This document shows, piece after piece, positions 43,156-52,623 of a DNA stretch of 64,000 nt. Position 1 is the stretch's first letter. Every line of letters starts with the position of its first letter. The position numbers and the translations under genes are program-made. The notes beneath the pieces are model-generated. The model did no database searches. It saw only the letters and a list, made by a program, of their open reading frames with translations, and was not told the origin of the DNA. The stretch is from assembly GCF_023721835.1 (NCBI RefSeq), contig NZ_JAMKFE010000005.1, forward strand, positions 248,001-312,000, read 5' to 3'. Origin of the DNA: Caldimonas mangrovi (lineage in GTDB: Bacteria > Pseudomonadota > Gammaproteobacteria > Burkholderiales > Burkholderiaceae_C).

Positions 43156-45138
43156 ATGAAAAGAACGAACTCCCGGCTGACCACTGCTGTCGTCTTGCTG
43201 GGCGCGTCGTTCAACGTTCTCGCGCTGGGATTCGGCGGTTTGCGGGAGCCCGCCGTGTTGGGCCGGCCGCTGAACCTGATCGTGCCCATACGCGTCGAGC
43301 CGGGCGATGACTTTTCTGCCGCATGCGTCAGCGCCGAGGTCAGCTTCGGCGACCAGCGCTTGCGCGCCTCGGTCGTGCACGCGGCGGTCGAGCCGAACGG
43401 CGGCGCGATCCGCGTGACGACCGACGTGCCGGTCGAAGAGCCGGTGGTCACCGTGGCCGTGAAGGCCGGTTGCAGCGCCAGCATGTCGCGTACCTACACG
43501 GTGTTCGCCGACCCGCCCGTGGTGCACACGCCCGTGGTGGTGGCTCAAGCGCCGGAGCGCACGACCGCGGCGCCGCCCACACCCACACCGGCACCCAGAT
43601 CTGCACGCACGCAGCCGACGGTGTCTCCCGCCGCGGAGCCGGCGGCCGAGCGCGCACCTTCGCGCCCGCCTCGGCCGCGCGCCGCAGCACGCCCGCCTGC
43701 GCCGGCACCCGAGGCCCGCCGGCCCGCCATGGCCCCGGCGCCGGCATCCGCACCGAAGCGCACCACGCCGCCAGCGCCCCGGCCCACCGCCGAAGCGCCA
43801 CGCCGCGGGCCTCGGCTGCAACTCGACACGTTCGATGCGGAGCTGAGCACGCCGACGCTGAGGCTGTCGCAGGAGCTGTCGACGCCTCAGGCGCAGACGC
43901 CCGCAGAGCGGGAGGCTGCTGCGGCGGCCTGGCAAGCGATGAGCGCTTCGCCGGACGAGCGCATCCGTGACCGCGAGCGGCTGCAGGCGCTCGAACGCAG
44001 CCTGCTGGAAATGCGTGCCGAATCGGTGCGCACGCGGGAAAGCCTCGACCGCCTGCAGGCGCAGCTGCGCCGCGCCGAGGAGAACCGCTACGCCAACCCG
44101 CTGGTCTACCTGCTGGTGCTGGTCTGCGTGATGCTGGCCGCGGCGCTGGCCTGGGTGCTGCGCCAGCAGTCCGGCCGCCGCACCTGGTGGGCGCCATCGG
44201 CGCTGACCAGCGAGAGCCGGCGCGGTGAGCTGGTCCCGGCGCCTGAGCCGGCGCGAGCACGCGCCGTCGCGCCGCCGGCCGAGGCCGAGAACACGTCGCC
44301 CGATGCCAAGCTGGCCGTTGCCGCGTCGACCGCGGTGCGCCGGCAGCAGGCGGCCGCCGATGCGGCGGCAGCGGCACAGCTCGCGTCGACGATCGCGCAC
44401 GAGCGGCCGTTCCGGCCGTCTCAGCCTGGCGAGGAGGTCGGTGGTGCGAACAAGGTATCGGTCGAGGAGCTGATCGACCTGGAGCAGCAGGCCGAGTTTT
44501 TCGTCGCGCTCGGGCAGGAGGAGTCGGCCATCGAGCTGCTGCGCAGTCACGTGTCCGGGCATCCCGACGGCAGCCCCTTGCCCTACTTGAAGCTGCTCGA
44601 GATCTACCAACGGCGTGGCGAACGACTGGCCTACGACGAGATCCGCGCCGAGTTCAACGAGCGCTTCAATGCCTACGCGCCCGCCTGGGAGGACGCGCCA
44701 TCGGACGGGCGCTCCCTGGAGGAATACCCCACCGTGATCTCGCGCCTGCAGGCGCTGTGGGAGAACCCTTCGCGTGCGCTCGAGGTGCTGCAGGCCTCGC
44801 TGCTGCGCCGGGACGCTTCGTCGCAGACCTTCGATCTGCCGGCTTATCGCGAGCTGCTGATGCTGTACTCGGTGGCACGCGACCGCGTGCACGGCGTACC
44901 GGACGCCGATGTCGACGTGCTGCTGCCGCTGGAAGACGACGAAGAGGATTTCCCGCACTCGATGCTGGAGCCGCTGATGGCGACGACGCCGGTGCACCCG
45001 TACCGGGGGCCCATCGCGGGGCACGGCGTCGATCTCGAACTCGAGCCGCCGGAGACCGCCCCTCCAGGGGCACCGTCGAGCAGCATCGACTTCGAGCCGA
45101 TACACCTGGAACTGCCGAGCGACAAGCGGCCTGCCTGA
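43156..45138 (+). CDS. FimV-like cell-pole/pilus-associated protein
   Basis: 660 aa. A signal peptide (to ~LALG) and FimV-type N-terminus (LGFGGLREPAVLGRPLNLIV) are followed by a long Pro/Ala/Arg linker (~130-230), a short coiled coil (~274-310), one membrane segment (~314-336), an acidic/Ala linker and a TPR-like cytoplasmic part (EQQAEFFVALGQEESAIELLRSHV). FimV proteins organise the pole and type IV pili. It lacks an obvious LysM domain. It is convergent with the aminotransferase gene, with 4 bp between stops. Confidence 0.8.
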   Translation: MKRTNSRLTTAVVLLGASFNVLALGFGGLREPAVLGRPLNLIVPIRVEPGDDFSAACVSAEVSFGDQRLRASVVHAAVEPNGGAIRVTTDVPVEEPVVTVAVKAGCSASMSRTYTVFADPPVVHTPVVVAQAPERTTAAPPTPTPAPRSARTQPTVSPAAEPAAERAPSRPPRPRAAARPPAPAPEARRPAMAPAPASAPKRTTPPAPRPTAEAPRRGPRLQLDTFDAELSTPTLRLSQELSTPQAQTPAEREAAAAAWQAMSASPDERIRDRERLQALERSLLEMRAESVRTRESLDRLQAQLRRAEENRYANPLVYLLVLVCVMLAAALAWVLRQQSGRRTWWAPSALTSESRRGELVPAPEPARARAVAPPAEAENTSPDAKLAVAASTAVRRQQAAADAAAAAQLASTIAHERPFRPSQPGEEVGGANKVSVEELIDLEQQAEFFVALGQEESAIELLRSHVSGHPDGSPLPYLKLLEIYQRRGERLAYDEIRAEFNERFNAYAPAWEDAPSDGRSLEEYPTVISRLQALWENPSRALEVLQASLLRRDASSQTFDLPAYRELLMLYSVARDRVHGVPDADVDVLLPLEDDEEDFPHSMLEPLMATTPVHPYRGPIAGHGVDLELEPPETAPPGAPSSSIDFEPIHLELPSDKRPA

Positions 45139-45142
45139 GGTG

Positions 45143-46327
45143 TCAGAGCTGCGCCAGGCGCTGCAGGGCCGAACGCAGTGTCTCGTCCTTCTTCGCGAAA
45201 CAGAAGCGCACCACGCGCTGCTCGCGTCCGCCGGCGTAGAACACCGACAGCGGGATCGCCGCGACGCCGATCTCGGTGGTCAGCCAGCGGCAGAACTCGA
45301 CCTCGCTGCGGTCGCTGATGGCGCTGTAGTCCACGCACTGGAAATAGCTGCCCTCGCTCGGCAGTAGCCGGAAGCGAGTGCGGCCCAGGCCGTCACGGAA
45401 GAGGTCTCGCTTGTGCTGGTAGAAAGCCGGCAGCTCGAGATACGGCGCCGGGTCGGCCATGTACCGGGCCAGCGCATGCTGCACCGGCGTGTTGACGGTG
45501 AACACATTGAACTGGTGCACCTTGCGGAACTCGGCGCTGAGCGGCGCCGGCGCCGCCACGTACCCGACCTTCCAGCCGGTCACATGGTAGGTCTTGCCGA
45601 AGCTCGAGACGATGAAGCTGCGCGCAGCCAGCTCGGGGTGGCGCGCCACGCTCTCGTGCGCCTGCCCGTCGTAGACCATGTGTTCGTACACCTCATCGGC
45701 GATCACGACGATGTCGGTCGGCCGCAGCAGCTCGGCCAGCGCGTGCATGTCCTCGCGGGTCCAGACGCTGGCGCTCGGGTTGTGCGGCGTGTTGACGAGC
45801 AGAGCGCGGGTGCGCGGCGTGATGGCCGCGGCGATGCGCTCGAAGTCGGGGCGGAAGCTGCCCGGCTCGCCGTCGCGCCCGAGCGGCACGAACACCGCCT
45901 TGCCGCCGGCCAGCTCGATGTTCGGCTCGTAGCTGTCGTAGCAGGGCTCCAGCACGATGACTTCGTCGCCGGGGCGGACCACCGCCAGGATGGCCGTCAG
46001 AATGCCCTGCGTGGCCCCGGCCGTGACGGTGATCTCCAGCCCCGGGTCATACCGATGGTCATACAGCGCCCCGATCTTGCGGGCGATCGCATCACGCAGC
46101 GCCGGCACACCGGGCATCGGCGGGTACTGGTTGTGGCCCGCGCGCATCGCCTCGGCCACGCAGTCGACCAGCTTCGGGTCGCAGTCGAAGTCCGGAAAAC
46201 CCTGCCCCAGGTTGACGGCGTCATGCTCCTGCGCCAGCGCGGACATGACCGTGAAGATGGTGGTGCCCACCCGGGGCAGCTTGGTGCCGACGTCCGGCGT
46301 GCGGGGGGAATGTACTTGCATGGTCAT
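45143..46327 (-). CDS. PLP-dependent aminotransferase, class I (methionine-type, YbdL-like)
   Basis: About 394 aa. PLP Lys in SSFGKTYHVTGWKVGY; NTPHNPSASVW binds the substrate carboxylate/PLP; NLGQGFPDFDCDP at the N-terminus is typical of YbdL/kynurenine-type enzymes. ATG at 46327 or two codons on; no strong ribosome site. It lies after cysB on the same strand, separated by repeat copy C. The sulfur link (methionine) fits the neighbouring cysB. Confidence 0.9.
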   Translation of the reverse strand: MTMQVHSPRTPDVGTKLPRVGTTIFTVMSALAQEHDAVNLGQGFPDFDCDPKLVDCVAEAMRAGHNQYPPMPGVPALRDAIARKIGALYDHRYDPGLEITVTAGATQGILTAILAVVRPGDEVIVLEPCYDSYEPNIELAGGKAVFVPLGRDGEPGSFRPDFERIAAAITPRTRALLVNTPHNPSASVWTREDMHALAELLRPTDIVVIADEVYEHMVYDGQAHESVARHPELAARSFIVSSFGKTYHVTGWKVGYVAAPAPLSAEFRKVHQFNVFTVNTPVQHALARYMADPAPYLELPAFYQHKRDLFRDGLGRTRFRLLPSEGSYFQCVDYSAISDRSEVEFCRWLTTEIGVAAIPLSVFYAGGREQRVVRFCFAKKDETLRSALQRLAQL

Positions 46328-46368
46328 CAATTCACTGCATCGATAGGCGAGCGGTCGGTCCGAGTGGC

Positions 46369-46440
46369 TCCGCGGATACGGCTCTGCCGGGCCGCCGGAG
46401 CCGCCCCCTCGAGGGGGCGCGCGCAGCGCGTAGGGGGTGG
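46369..46440 (-). repeat. Dispersed 3'-end palindromic element, copy C
   Basis: Starts one base after the cysB stop. It contains CCACCCCCTACGCGC, the perfect palindrome GCCCCCTCGAGGGGGC and the CCGGCGGCCCGG/GCCGTATCCGCGG end. Same orientation relative to the upstream stop as copies A and B. It probably marks the 3' end of the cysB message. Confidence 0.7.
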
Positions 46441-46441
46441 A

Positions 46442-47395
46442 TCAAAGCTCATAGTGCTGCCCGTCGCTCCCCATCGCACGCACGATCAGGTTGCGGTTGA
46501 GACGGTCCGACAGCGACTCGGCGAAGGCATAGACGAAGTTGCGCAGGTAAGCGCCGCGCTTGAAGGCGATGCGTGCGACGTTCTGGCCGAACAGGTGGCC
46601 GGTCGGGCGCCACACCAGCTCGCCGCCGGGGGCGAAGGCTGGGTCCTCGCGCACGGCCATCTCGGCGACGATGCCGACGCCGAGGCCCAGGCGCACGTAG
46701 GTCTTGATGACATCGGAGTCGATCGCCTCCAGCACGATGTTCGGCTTCAGCCGCTTCAAGGCGAAGGCCTGGTCGATCTTCGTACGGCCGGTGAAGGAGG
46801 GGTGGTAGGAGATCAACGGCTCGCCGGCCAGTTGCTCCAGCGACAGCCGCTCGACCCGCGCGAGCGGGTGGGCGGCCGGCAGCACGGCCATGTGCTGCCA
46901 CTCGTAGCAAGGCATCGTCACCAGTTCGTCGAACTGCGCCAGCGACTCGGTCGCCAGGCCGATCTCGGCGGCCTCCTCGATCACCATCTGTGCCACCTGC
47001 TCGGGCGTGCCTTGATGCAGGCTGATGTTGACCTTCGGGAAGCGCTTGCGCAACTGGGCCACCGGCGCCGGCAGCACATAGCGGGCTTGCGTGTGCGTGG
47101 TCGCGATCGACAGCGTGCCGGCGTCCTGCTTCGAGAACTCTTCGCCGATGCGCTTCAGGTTGTGCACCTCGCGCATGATGATCTCGATCGACTTCAGCAC
47201 CTGTTCGCCGGGCTCGGTCACGCGCTTCAGCCGCTTGCCGTGGCGCGCGAAGATGTCGACGCCCAGTTCTTCCTCCAGCTCCAGGATGGCCTTCGAGATG
47301 CCGGGCTGGGAGGTGAACAGGGCTTTGGCCGTCTCCGTGAGGTTCAGGTTGCGGCGCACCGCCTCCTGGACGAAGCGGAACTGGTGCAAGTTCAT
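46442..47395 (-). CDS. cysB: LysR-type regulator CysB
   Basis: 317 aa. CysB/Cbl branch: the N-terminus MNLHQFRFVQEAVRRNLNLTETAKAL with HTH, then GISKAILELEEELGVDIFARHGKR and THTQARYVLP (sulfate/thiosulfate pocket Thr residues). It controls sulfate uptake and reduction with N- or O-acetylserine. Downstream of cbiX by 43 bp. Confidence 0.93.
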   Translation of the reverse strand: MNLHQFRFVQEAVRRNLNLTETAKALFTSQPGISKAILELEEELGVDIFARHGKRLKRVTEPGEQVLKSIEIIMREVHNLKRIGEEFSKQDAGTLSIATTHTQARYVLPAPVAQLRKRFPKVNISLHQGTPEQVAQMVIEEAAEIGLATESLAQFDELVTMPCYEWQHMAVLPAAHPLARVERLSLEQLAGEPLISYHPSFTGRTKIDQAFALKRLKPNIVLEAIDSDVIKTYVRLGLGVGIVAEMAVREDPAFAPGGELVWRPTGHLFGQNVARIAFKRGAYLRNFVYAFAESLSDRLNRNLIVRAMGSDGQHYEL

Positions 47396-47438
47396 TATTT
47401 CGGCCTGATCTGAGGATGGCCGAAATTATGTCACCGAG

Positions 47439-47819
47439 CTATGTGGAGGTGCGGCTGAGGGCCAGCGCGCTTTGTGCCATCGCCTCGATGAGCCGTTCGG
47501 TCTCGCCGACGGCCGGCTGCAGCAGCCACTGCACGTGCGGGTGGCGGCCAGCCAGTTCGGCGAGCAGGGCGGGCAGGTCCTTGCGCACATGACCGCCGGC
47601 GCCCAGAAACAGTGGCACCACGCTCACGTGGGTGCAACCGGCCGCTGCCAACCTCGCCCCTGCTTCTTGCAGGTCCGGCGACATGAACTCCAGGAACGCC
47701 AGCTCGACGACCGCATCGGGTGCCAGCCCGCGCAGGCGCTGTGCGGTGGCATCGAAAGGGCGCGCCCACTGCGGGTCGCGCGCGCCGTGGGCGAACAGCA
47801 GGATGCCGGGCCTGCACAT
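47439..47819 (-). CDS. cbiX: Sirohydrochlorin chelatase, short CbiX type
   Basis: 126 aa single-domain chelatase. N-terminal LLFAHGARDPQW with the metal-binding His, and the second His in GGHVRKDLP. It inserts Co or Fe into sirohydrochlorin; next to cysB, siroheme for sulfite reductase is the likely product. The ATG at 47819 lies just after the lptG stop; a GTG four codons upstream that overlaps the lptG stop is possible. Confidence 0.88.
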   Translation of the reverse strand: MCRPGILLFAHGARDPQWARPFDATAQRLRGLAPDAVVELAFLEFMSPDLQEAGARLAAAGCTHVSVVPLFLGAGGHVRKDLPALLAELAGRHPHVQWLLQPAVGETERLIEAMAQSALALSRTST

Positions 47820-47824
47820 CGCGC

Positions 47825-48949
47825 TCACCGGTTGCGTACCAGCCAGTTGAAGGCCAGCAGCGACAGCAGCAGGTAGATGGTGCTCGGCGCCGCCGCGGCC
47901 ATCCACGGCGTCCAGTTCTGCAACAGGCCGATGTGGCTGGCGACGTTGTTCAGCAGCACGAAACTGATGCCCAGCATGATGCCGCCGAACACCTTCAGGC
48001 TGATGCCGCCTGAGCGGCCATGCAGGTAGGCGAAAGGCAGCGCCAACGCGACCATCACCAGACAGGCCAGCGGGTACAGCGCCTTGCGCCAGAACTGGAT
48101 CTCGTAGCGCTGCGCCGACTGCTCGTTCTCGGACAGGTGCGAGGCGTAGCGGTACAGGTCGACCGCCGACATCGTGTTGGGTGGCTGCACGGCCGCCGCG
48201 ACGACCGACGGCGACAGCGAGCTCGGCCAGTCGTAGATGGCGTACTCCTCATCGACCAGCTCCAGTTCGCCCGGGCGGGCGTTGGGGGCGTCCACAGCCT
48301 GCCAGTGGCTGCGGCGCGCCTGTTCGAGGCGCCACACCGGGCCTTTGCGGATCGTTCCTCGCGGCGCGCTGAGCCACGATACCAGCCGGCCGTCGCCATC
48401 GAATTCGTAGATGTGCACGTCGCGCAGGTCGCCGCCGGCCGAAGCCGCGGTCAACTGGATCGAGTAGCTGCGCTCGCCCTCGGCCGTCGCGCGATGGTCC
48501 TTCAGCCAGGCGCTGGAGCGGCCGAAGGCGGTGCTGCCGCGCGCCTTGCCGCGCACGGCCTGGGCGTGCTGGTCGGTCCAGGGCGCGAGGTAGTCGCCGA
48601 CGACGAAGGTCAACGCCGCAAAACCGATGCCCAGCCCCATCAGCAGCGTGAGCGCCGCGCCGGGGCCGAGCCCGCTGGTGCGCAGGATGGTGAACTCCGA
48701 CGACTGCGCCAGCCGCGCCATCGCGTAGATGGTGCCGATCAGCACCGCGATCGGGATCAGCTCGTACAAGCGGCCGGGCAGCTGCAGCAGGCAATAGGTG
48801 AGCGCCGCCGCGAGCGGGTAGCCCTTGCGGCCGACCTTTTCGAGCTCGTCGATGAAGTCGATGAAGAAGAACAGCGACAGAAAGGCCACCGTGACGAAGG
48901 CCACGGCGCTCAGCACGTCGGTGTAGATCAGGCGGCGGACAGTCTTCAT
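47825..48949 (-). CDS. lptG: LPS export permease LptG
   Basis: 374 aa YjgP/YjgQ-family subunit of the LptB2FG extractor that takes LPS from the inner membrane. Three N-terminal and three C-terminal membrane segments flank a periplasmic jellyroll. Opening block LSLFFFIDFIDELEKVGRKGY and AQSSEFTILRTSGLG are typical. 7 bp after lptF. Confidence 0.94.
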   Translation of the reverse strand: MKTVRRLIYTDVLSAVAFVTVAFLSLFFFIDFIDELEKVGRKGYPLAAALTYCLLQLPGRLYELIPIAVLIGTIYAMARLAQSSEFTILRTSGLGPGAALTLLMGLGIGFAALTFVVGDYLAPWTDQHAQAVRGKARGSTAFGRSSAWLKDHRATAEGERSYSIQLTAASAGGDLRDVHIYEFDGDGRLVSWLSAPRGTIRKGPVWRLEQARRSHWQAVDAPNARPGELELVDEEYAIYDWPSSLSPSVVAAAVQPPNTMSAVDLYRYASHLSENEQSAQRYEIQFWRKALYPLACLVMVALALPFAYLHGRSGGISLKVFGGIMLGISFVLLNNVASHIGLLQNWTPWMAAAAPSTIYLLLSLLAFNWLVRNR

Positions 48950-48956
48950 GCGGTCT

Positions 48957-50060
48957 TCAGGCAGGGGCGTGGCGGCTGCTGCGGCCGAAGCGGAACAGGT
49001 CGGCCAGGCCCCGCTCGCGCCAACGCAGCACCAGCCACGCGACGACCGCGGCGCCACCATGCACCACCAGCAGAGCGGTCAGCGGGGCGAGCTTGCCGCC
49101 GGAGACCCAGCCTTGCGTGAGGTTCAGCAGGTTGAAATAGACCACGAAGGTCAACAGCGCGAACAGCAGGTTCCAGCTGCCGCCGCGGCGCGGGTTCGAG
49201 GCAGACAGGCCGACACCGAGCAACAGCAGGTTGGCGGCCGTCAGCGGCAGGCCGATGCGCCAGACCAGCTCGCCGAGGTGGCGCGCGGTCGGGTCGAGCC
49301 ACAGTTCCAGGGTCGTGCGGGCCTTGGGGGGCAGGTTCTCGTTGCGCACCTGCGCCTTCTCGCCGGCGAGGATGCGATAGGTCTCGAACTGCGCGATGTT
49401 CTTCTCGTTGGTCTCAAAGTTGCGGTCCACCCGCTGCCCGCGGTCGAGCACGAGGAAGCGGTCCTCGCCCCGAGTTTCGATGCGGCCGGTGCTGGCCGAC
49501 GTGACGGCCTCGCGGTCGTCGCCGCGGATCAGCACGAACACGTTGCGGCCGGTGCGGCCTTCGTCGGTGTTGCGCTCGACGAAGAACACGCGGCGGCCGT
49601 CGCTCGACGATTGGAACTGCCCGGGGGCGACGCGCGACAGGTCGGAGCGCCGCTCGTAGAGGTCGCGCAGGTCGGCGGTGCGCTGGTTGGCCCATGGCCA
49701 GACAAACAGCGCGAGCAGCGCGATGATGGCGACCACCGGCACCGACAGCCGCAACACCGGGCGCAGGAAGCGCCCGAGCGGCACGCCGCTGGCGAACCAG
49801 ATCGTCATCTCGCTGTCGCGGTACATGCGAGACAGGCAGCTCACGATGGCGACGAACAGCGAAAGACTCAGGATGGTCGGCAGGTAACCCAGCACCGTGT
49901 AGCCCATCAGCAGCACCACGTGCTGCGGCGCCACCGAGCCGCTGGCCGCCTGGCCCAGCGTGCGGATCAGCATCATGGTCAGCACGATGGTCAGCAAGAC
50001 CACCAGCGTGGCACCGAAACTGCGTGCGAGCTCTCGACGGACGGAGGAATCGAATAACAT
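48957..50060 (-). CDS. lptF: LPS export permease LptF
   Basis: 367 aa partner of LptG. ATG at 50060 (MLFDSSVRRELARSF, the usual LptF start; upstream TTG rejected). RMYRDSEMTIWFASG is the coupling-helix region. Six membrane segments around a periplasmic jellyroll. Divergent from pepA with 26 bp between starts, an arrangement conserved in many proteobacteria. Confidence 0.94.
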   Translation of the reverse strand: MLFDSSVRRELARSFGATLVVLLTIVLTMMLIRTLGQAASGSVAPQHVVLLMGYTVLGYLPTILSLSLFVAIVSCLSRMYRDSEMTIWFASGVPLGRFLRPVLRLSVPVVAIIALLALFVWPWANQRTADLRDLYERRSDLSRVAPGQFQSSSDGRRVFFVERNTDEGRTGRNVFVLIRGDDREAVTSASTGRIETRGEDRFLVLDRGQRVDRNFETNEKNIAQFETYRILAGEKAQVRNENLPPKARTTLELWLDPTARHLGELVWRIGLPLTAANLLLLGVGLSASNPRRGGSWNLLFALLTFVVYFNLLNLTQGWVSGGKLAPLTALLVVHGGAAVVAWLVLRWRERGLADLFRFGRSSRHAPA

Positions 50061-50086
50061 CGATGAATTCAAGTGAACGCGACATT

Positions 50087-51547
50087 ATGGACTTCAGATT
50101 TCAATCCCTTGCCCCCTCAGGCCTTGCCGACTTTGCCGCCGACGCCCTGATCGTGGTGCTGGCGGGCGAAGTGAAGCAACAGCGCGTCGATGGCGTGCTC
50201 GGCACCCTGCTGAAAGAAGCCGTCGCGCAGGGCGACTTCCAGCTCAAGTCCGGCCGCACGCTCTACCTGCACCGGGCTCAGGGCTTGCGTACGCCGCGCG
50301 TGATCCTGGCGGCGGCCGCGGATGCGACGCCCAAGGCGTTCAAGGCCGCCATCGTCCATGCCGTGGCGGCGCTGAAGAACAGTGGCGCCAAGCATGTGGC
50401 GGTGGCCTCGGCGGCACCTGAAGGGCTCATGCCCGAGCATGCCGAAGCGTTGGTGGCCGGCGTGAGCGACGCGCTCTACGTCTACCGGCACACCAAGCCG
50501 ACCGCCCCCAAGCCGGCAGCGCTGGCCCGGCTCACGCTGCTCGGCGACAAGGCCGATGCCAAGCCGCTGCAACAGGGGCTGGCGCGTGGGCAGGCGATCG
50601 CCGCCGGCGTGACACTGGCGCGCGAGTGCGCCAACCGCCCCGGCAACCATGCGACGCCCACCTTCCTGGCCGAGCAGGCCAGGCAGCTCGGCAAGGAGCA
50701 CGGCCTGCGCGTCGAGGTGCTCGACCGCAAGGCCGTGGAAAAGCTGGGCATGGGCGCCTTCCTGGCGGTCGCGCAGGGTTCCGAGGAGCCGCTGCGCTTC
50801 ATCGTGCTTCGCTACGAAGGCGCCGCCAAGACGCAGGCACCGACGGTGCTGGTCGGCAAGGGCATCACGTTCGACACCGGCGGCATCTCGATCAAGCCGT
50901 CGGCCGAGATGGACGAGATGAAGTTCGACATGGGGGGGGCCGCGAGCGTGCTCGGCACCTTCCGGGCCATCGCGCAGCTGAAACCCCGCCTCAACCTGGT
51001 CGGCCTGATTCCTGCGTGCGAGAACATGCCGGACGGCCGGGCCGTGAAGCCGGGTGACGTCGTCACCAGCCTGTCGGGACAGACGATCGAGATCCTCAAC
51101 ACCGATGCCGAAGGCCGCCTGATCCTCTGCGACGCGCTGACCTATGCGGAGCGTTTCAAGCCTGCCGCGGTGATCGACATCGCCACGCTGACCGGCGCCT
51201 GCGTGATCGCGCTCGGGCACCATCGCTCTGGCCTGTTCACCGCCGACGACGAGCTCGCCGAGGCACTGTCGACCAGCGGCCAGCAGGCACTGGACCCTTG
51301 CTGGCGCATGCCGCTGGACGAGGAGTACGAAGAGGCGCTGAAGAGCAACTTCGCCGACATGGGCAACGTCGGCGGCCGTGCCGGCGGCGCCATCACGGCG
51401 GCGATGTTCCTGCGCAAGTTCACCGCCAAGTACCGTTGGGCCCACCTCGACATCGCCGGCACGGCGTGGAAGAGCGGTGCGGCCAAGGGCGCGACCGGCC
51501 GGCCGGTGCCCTTGCTGACGCATTACCTGCTGCGCCAGGCGCGCTGA
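50087..51547 (+). CDS. pepA: Leucyl aminopeptidase (M17)
   Basis: 486 aa. Zinc-binding and catalytic motifs VGKGITFDTGGISIKP, KFDMGGAASVLG, ENMPDGRAVKPGDV and NTDAEGRLILCDAL. In many bacteria it also binds DNA. Divergent from lptF and followed by holC after 15 bp. An 8-G run codes Met-Gly-Gly in the DMGGA motif. Confidence 0.95.
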   Translation: MDFRFQSLAPSGLADFAADALIVVLAGEVKQQRVDGVLGTLLKEAVAQGDFQLKSGRTLYLHRAQGLRTPRVILAAAADATPKAFKAAIVHAVAALKNSGAKHVAVASAAPEGLMPEHAEALVAGVSDALYVYRHTKPTAPKPAALARLTLLGDKADAKPLQQGLARGQAIAAGVTLARECANRPGNHATPTFLAEQARQLGKEHGLRVEVLDRKAVEKLGMGAFLAVAQGSEEPLRFIVLRYEGAAKTQAPTVLVGKGITFDTGGISIKPSAEMDEMKFDMGGAASVLGTFRAIAQLKPRLNLVGLIPACENMPDGRAVKPGDVVTSLSGQTIEILNTDAEGRLILCDALTYAERFKPAAVIDIATLTGACVIALGHHRSGLFTADDELAEALSTSGQQALDPCWRMPLDEEYEEALKSNFADMGNVGGRAGGAITAAMFLRKFTAKYRWAHLDIAGTAWKSGAAKGATGRPVPLLTHYLLRQAR

Positions 51548-51562
51548 AGGAGTTGCGGGCCG

Positions 51563-51991
51563 GTGACGGAGATTGCTTTCCACTTCAATGTGCCGGACAA
51601 GCTGTCCTACGCCTGCCGGCTGCTGCGCAAGGCCTATCGCAGCGAGGCCGAGGTCGGGGTGGTTGCACCGGTGCGCCTGCTCGGCGAACTGGACCGCGCG
51701 CTGTGGAGCTTCGAGCCGCTGGAGTTCATTCCCCATGCGTCGGCCCGGCTTGCCGGCTCTGCGATCTCGAAACACACCAAGGTGTGGTTGGCCGCCGACG
51801 CGGCCGACGTGCCGCATCACGCGGTGCTCGTGAACCTGGGTGAGGTCGTCCCCGAGGGGTTCGAGCGCTTCGACCGGCTGATCGAGATCGTGTCGGCCGA
51901 CCCTGCCGACCGGCAGGCCGCCCGGCAGCGCTGGAAGCACTACGGCGATCGCGGCTATGCGATCCAGAAGCACGAGGTCGGAGTGACATGA
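51563..51991 (+). CDS. holC: DNA polymerase III chi subunit
   Basis: 142 aa from a GTG at 51563, with GAAGGAG upstream. Chi features: FHFNVPDKLSYACRLLRKAY, LDRALWSFEPLEFIPH and RWKHYGDRGYAI. Chi links the clamp loader to SSB. The pepA-holC order is conserved. Confidence 0.92.
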   Translation: MTEIAFHFNVPDKLSYACRLLRKAYRSEAEVGVVAPVRLLGELDRALWSFEPLEFIPHASARLAGSAISKHTKVWLAADAADVPHHAVLVNLGEVVPEGFERFDRLIEIVSADPADRQAARQRWKHYGDRGYAIQKHEVGVT

Positions 51992-52037
51992 AGGCCGCCG
52001 CCGATTCAGCACGCGAACCCTCCCACGGGTTGTCTCG

Positions 52038-52394
52038 ATGACCGCTGGCAAGACCGTCCCCCCGCGCCAGGTGCCGACGCTCACCGAGGTGGTGCGTCGC
52101 GATGCGGACTCGGCGACCGAGATGCCCCAGCCCGAAGCGCCGGAGATTCAGGAGCCGCCCCCTTTTCTGCTGGCCGCCGAGGGCGAGGAACAGATCACCC
52201 ACCGCATACTGGCCGATTTGCAGCGTCAGGTCGATCTGATGCTCGAATACCGGCTGCGCGAAACTCTCACGCCGGCGCTCGCGCGCATGGCGGATCAATT
52301 GATTCGGGATACCCGGGTTGAATTGGCCGCGACATTGCGCGAAGTGATTGCGCGGGCGGTGGCACAGGAGCTGGCCCGTACGCGGGGACGCTGA
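52038..52394 (+). CDS. Conserved hypothetical protein downstream of holC
   Basis: 118 aa. Pro/Glu-rich first half, then an amphipathic helical half (EEQITHRILADLQRQVDLMLEYRLRE...). No membrane segment. It follows holC by 46 bp and is probably in the same transcript. Small proteins of this build after holC occur in Burkholderiales. Function unknown. Confidence 0.7.
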   Translation: MTAGKTVPPRQVPTLTEVVRRDADSATEMPQPEAPEIQEPPPFLLAAEGEEQITHRILADLQRQVDLMLEYRLRETLTPALARMADQLIRDTRVELAATLREVIARAVAQELARTRGR

Positions 52395-52623
52395 GATCGC
52401 TGCTGCCGTGCGGTGGGCGGCGCAGCCGCCACCCCGTGGTCTGCCTCTTGCTTTGTCGGACCCCACGCCTGTCGGGTTAACGCGGTGTCGACCCGAAGGT
52501 TGACCCGCCGGTCACGGGATTCCTTAGAGGATTCCCGCAGGAAAGGCGGTTTCTTTTCGAGTATTGTTCCGGCCGTTGAGTAATCAAATCCGAGTCTCAA
52601 CTTTTTCAACTAGGAGGCTTTTC

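Noticed and set aside
52575-52606. GTTGAG/CTCAAC stem followed by T5 before the Liv-type binding protein as an attenuator
   Set aside because: Only six AT-rich pairs around a 15-nt loop; too weak, and no leader peptide seen.
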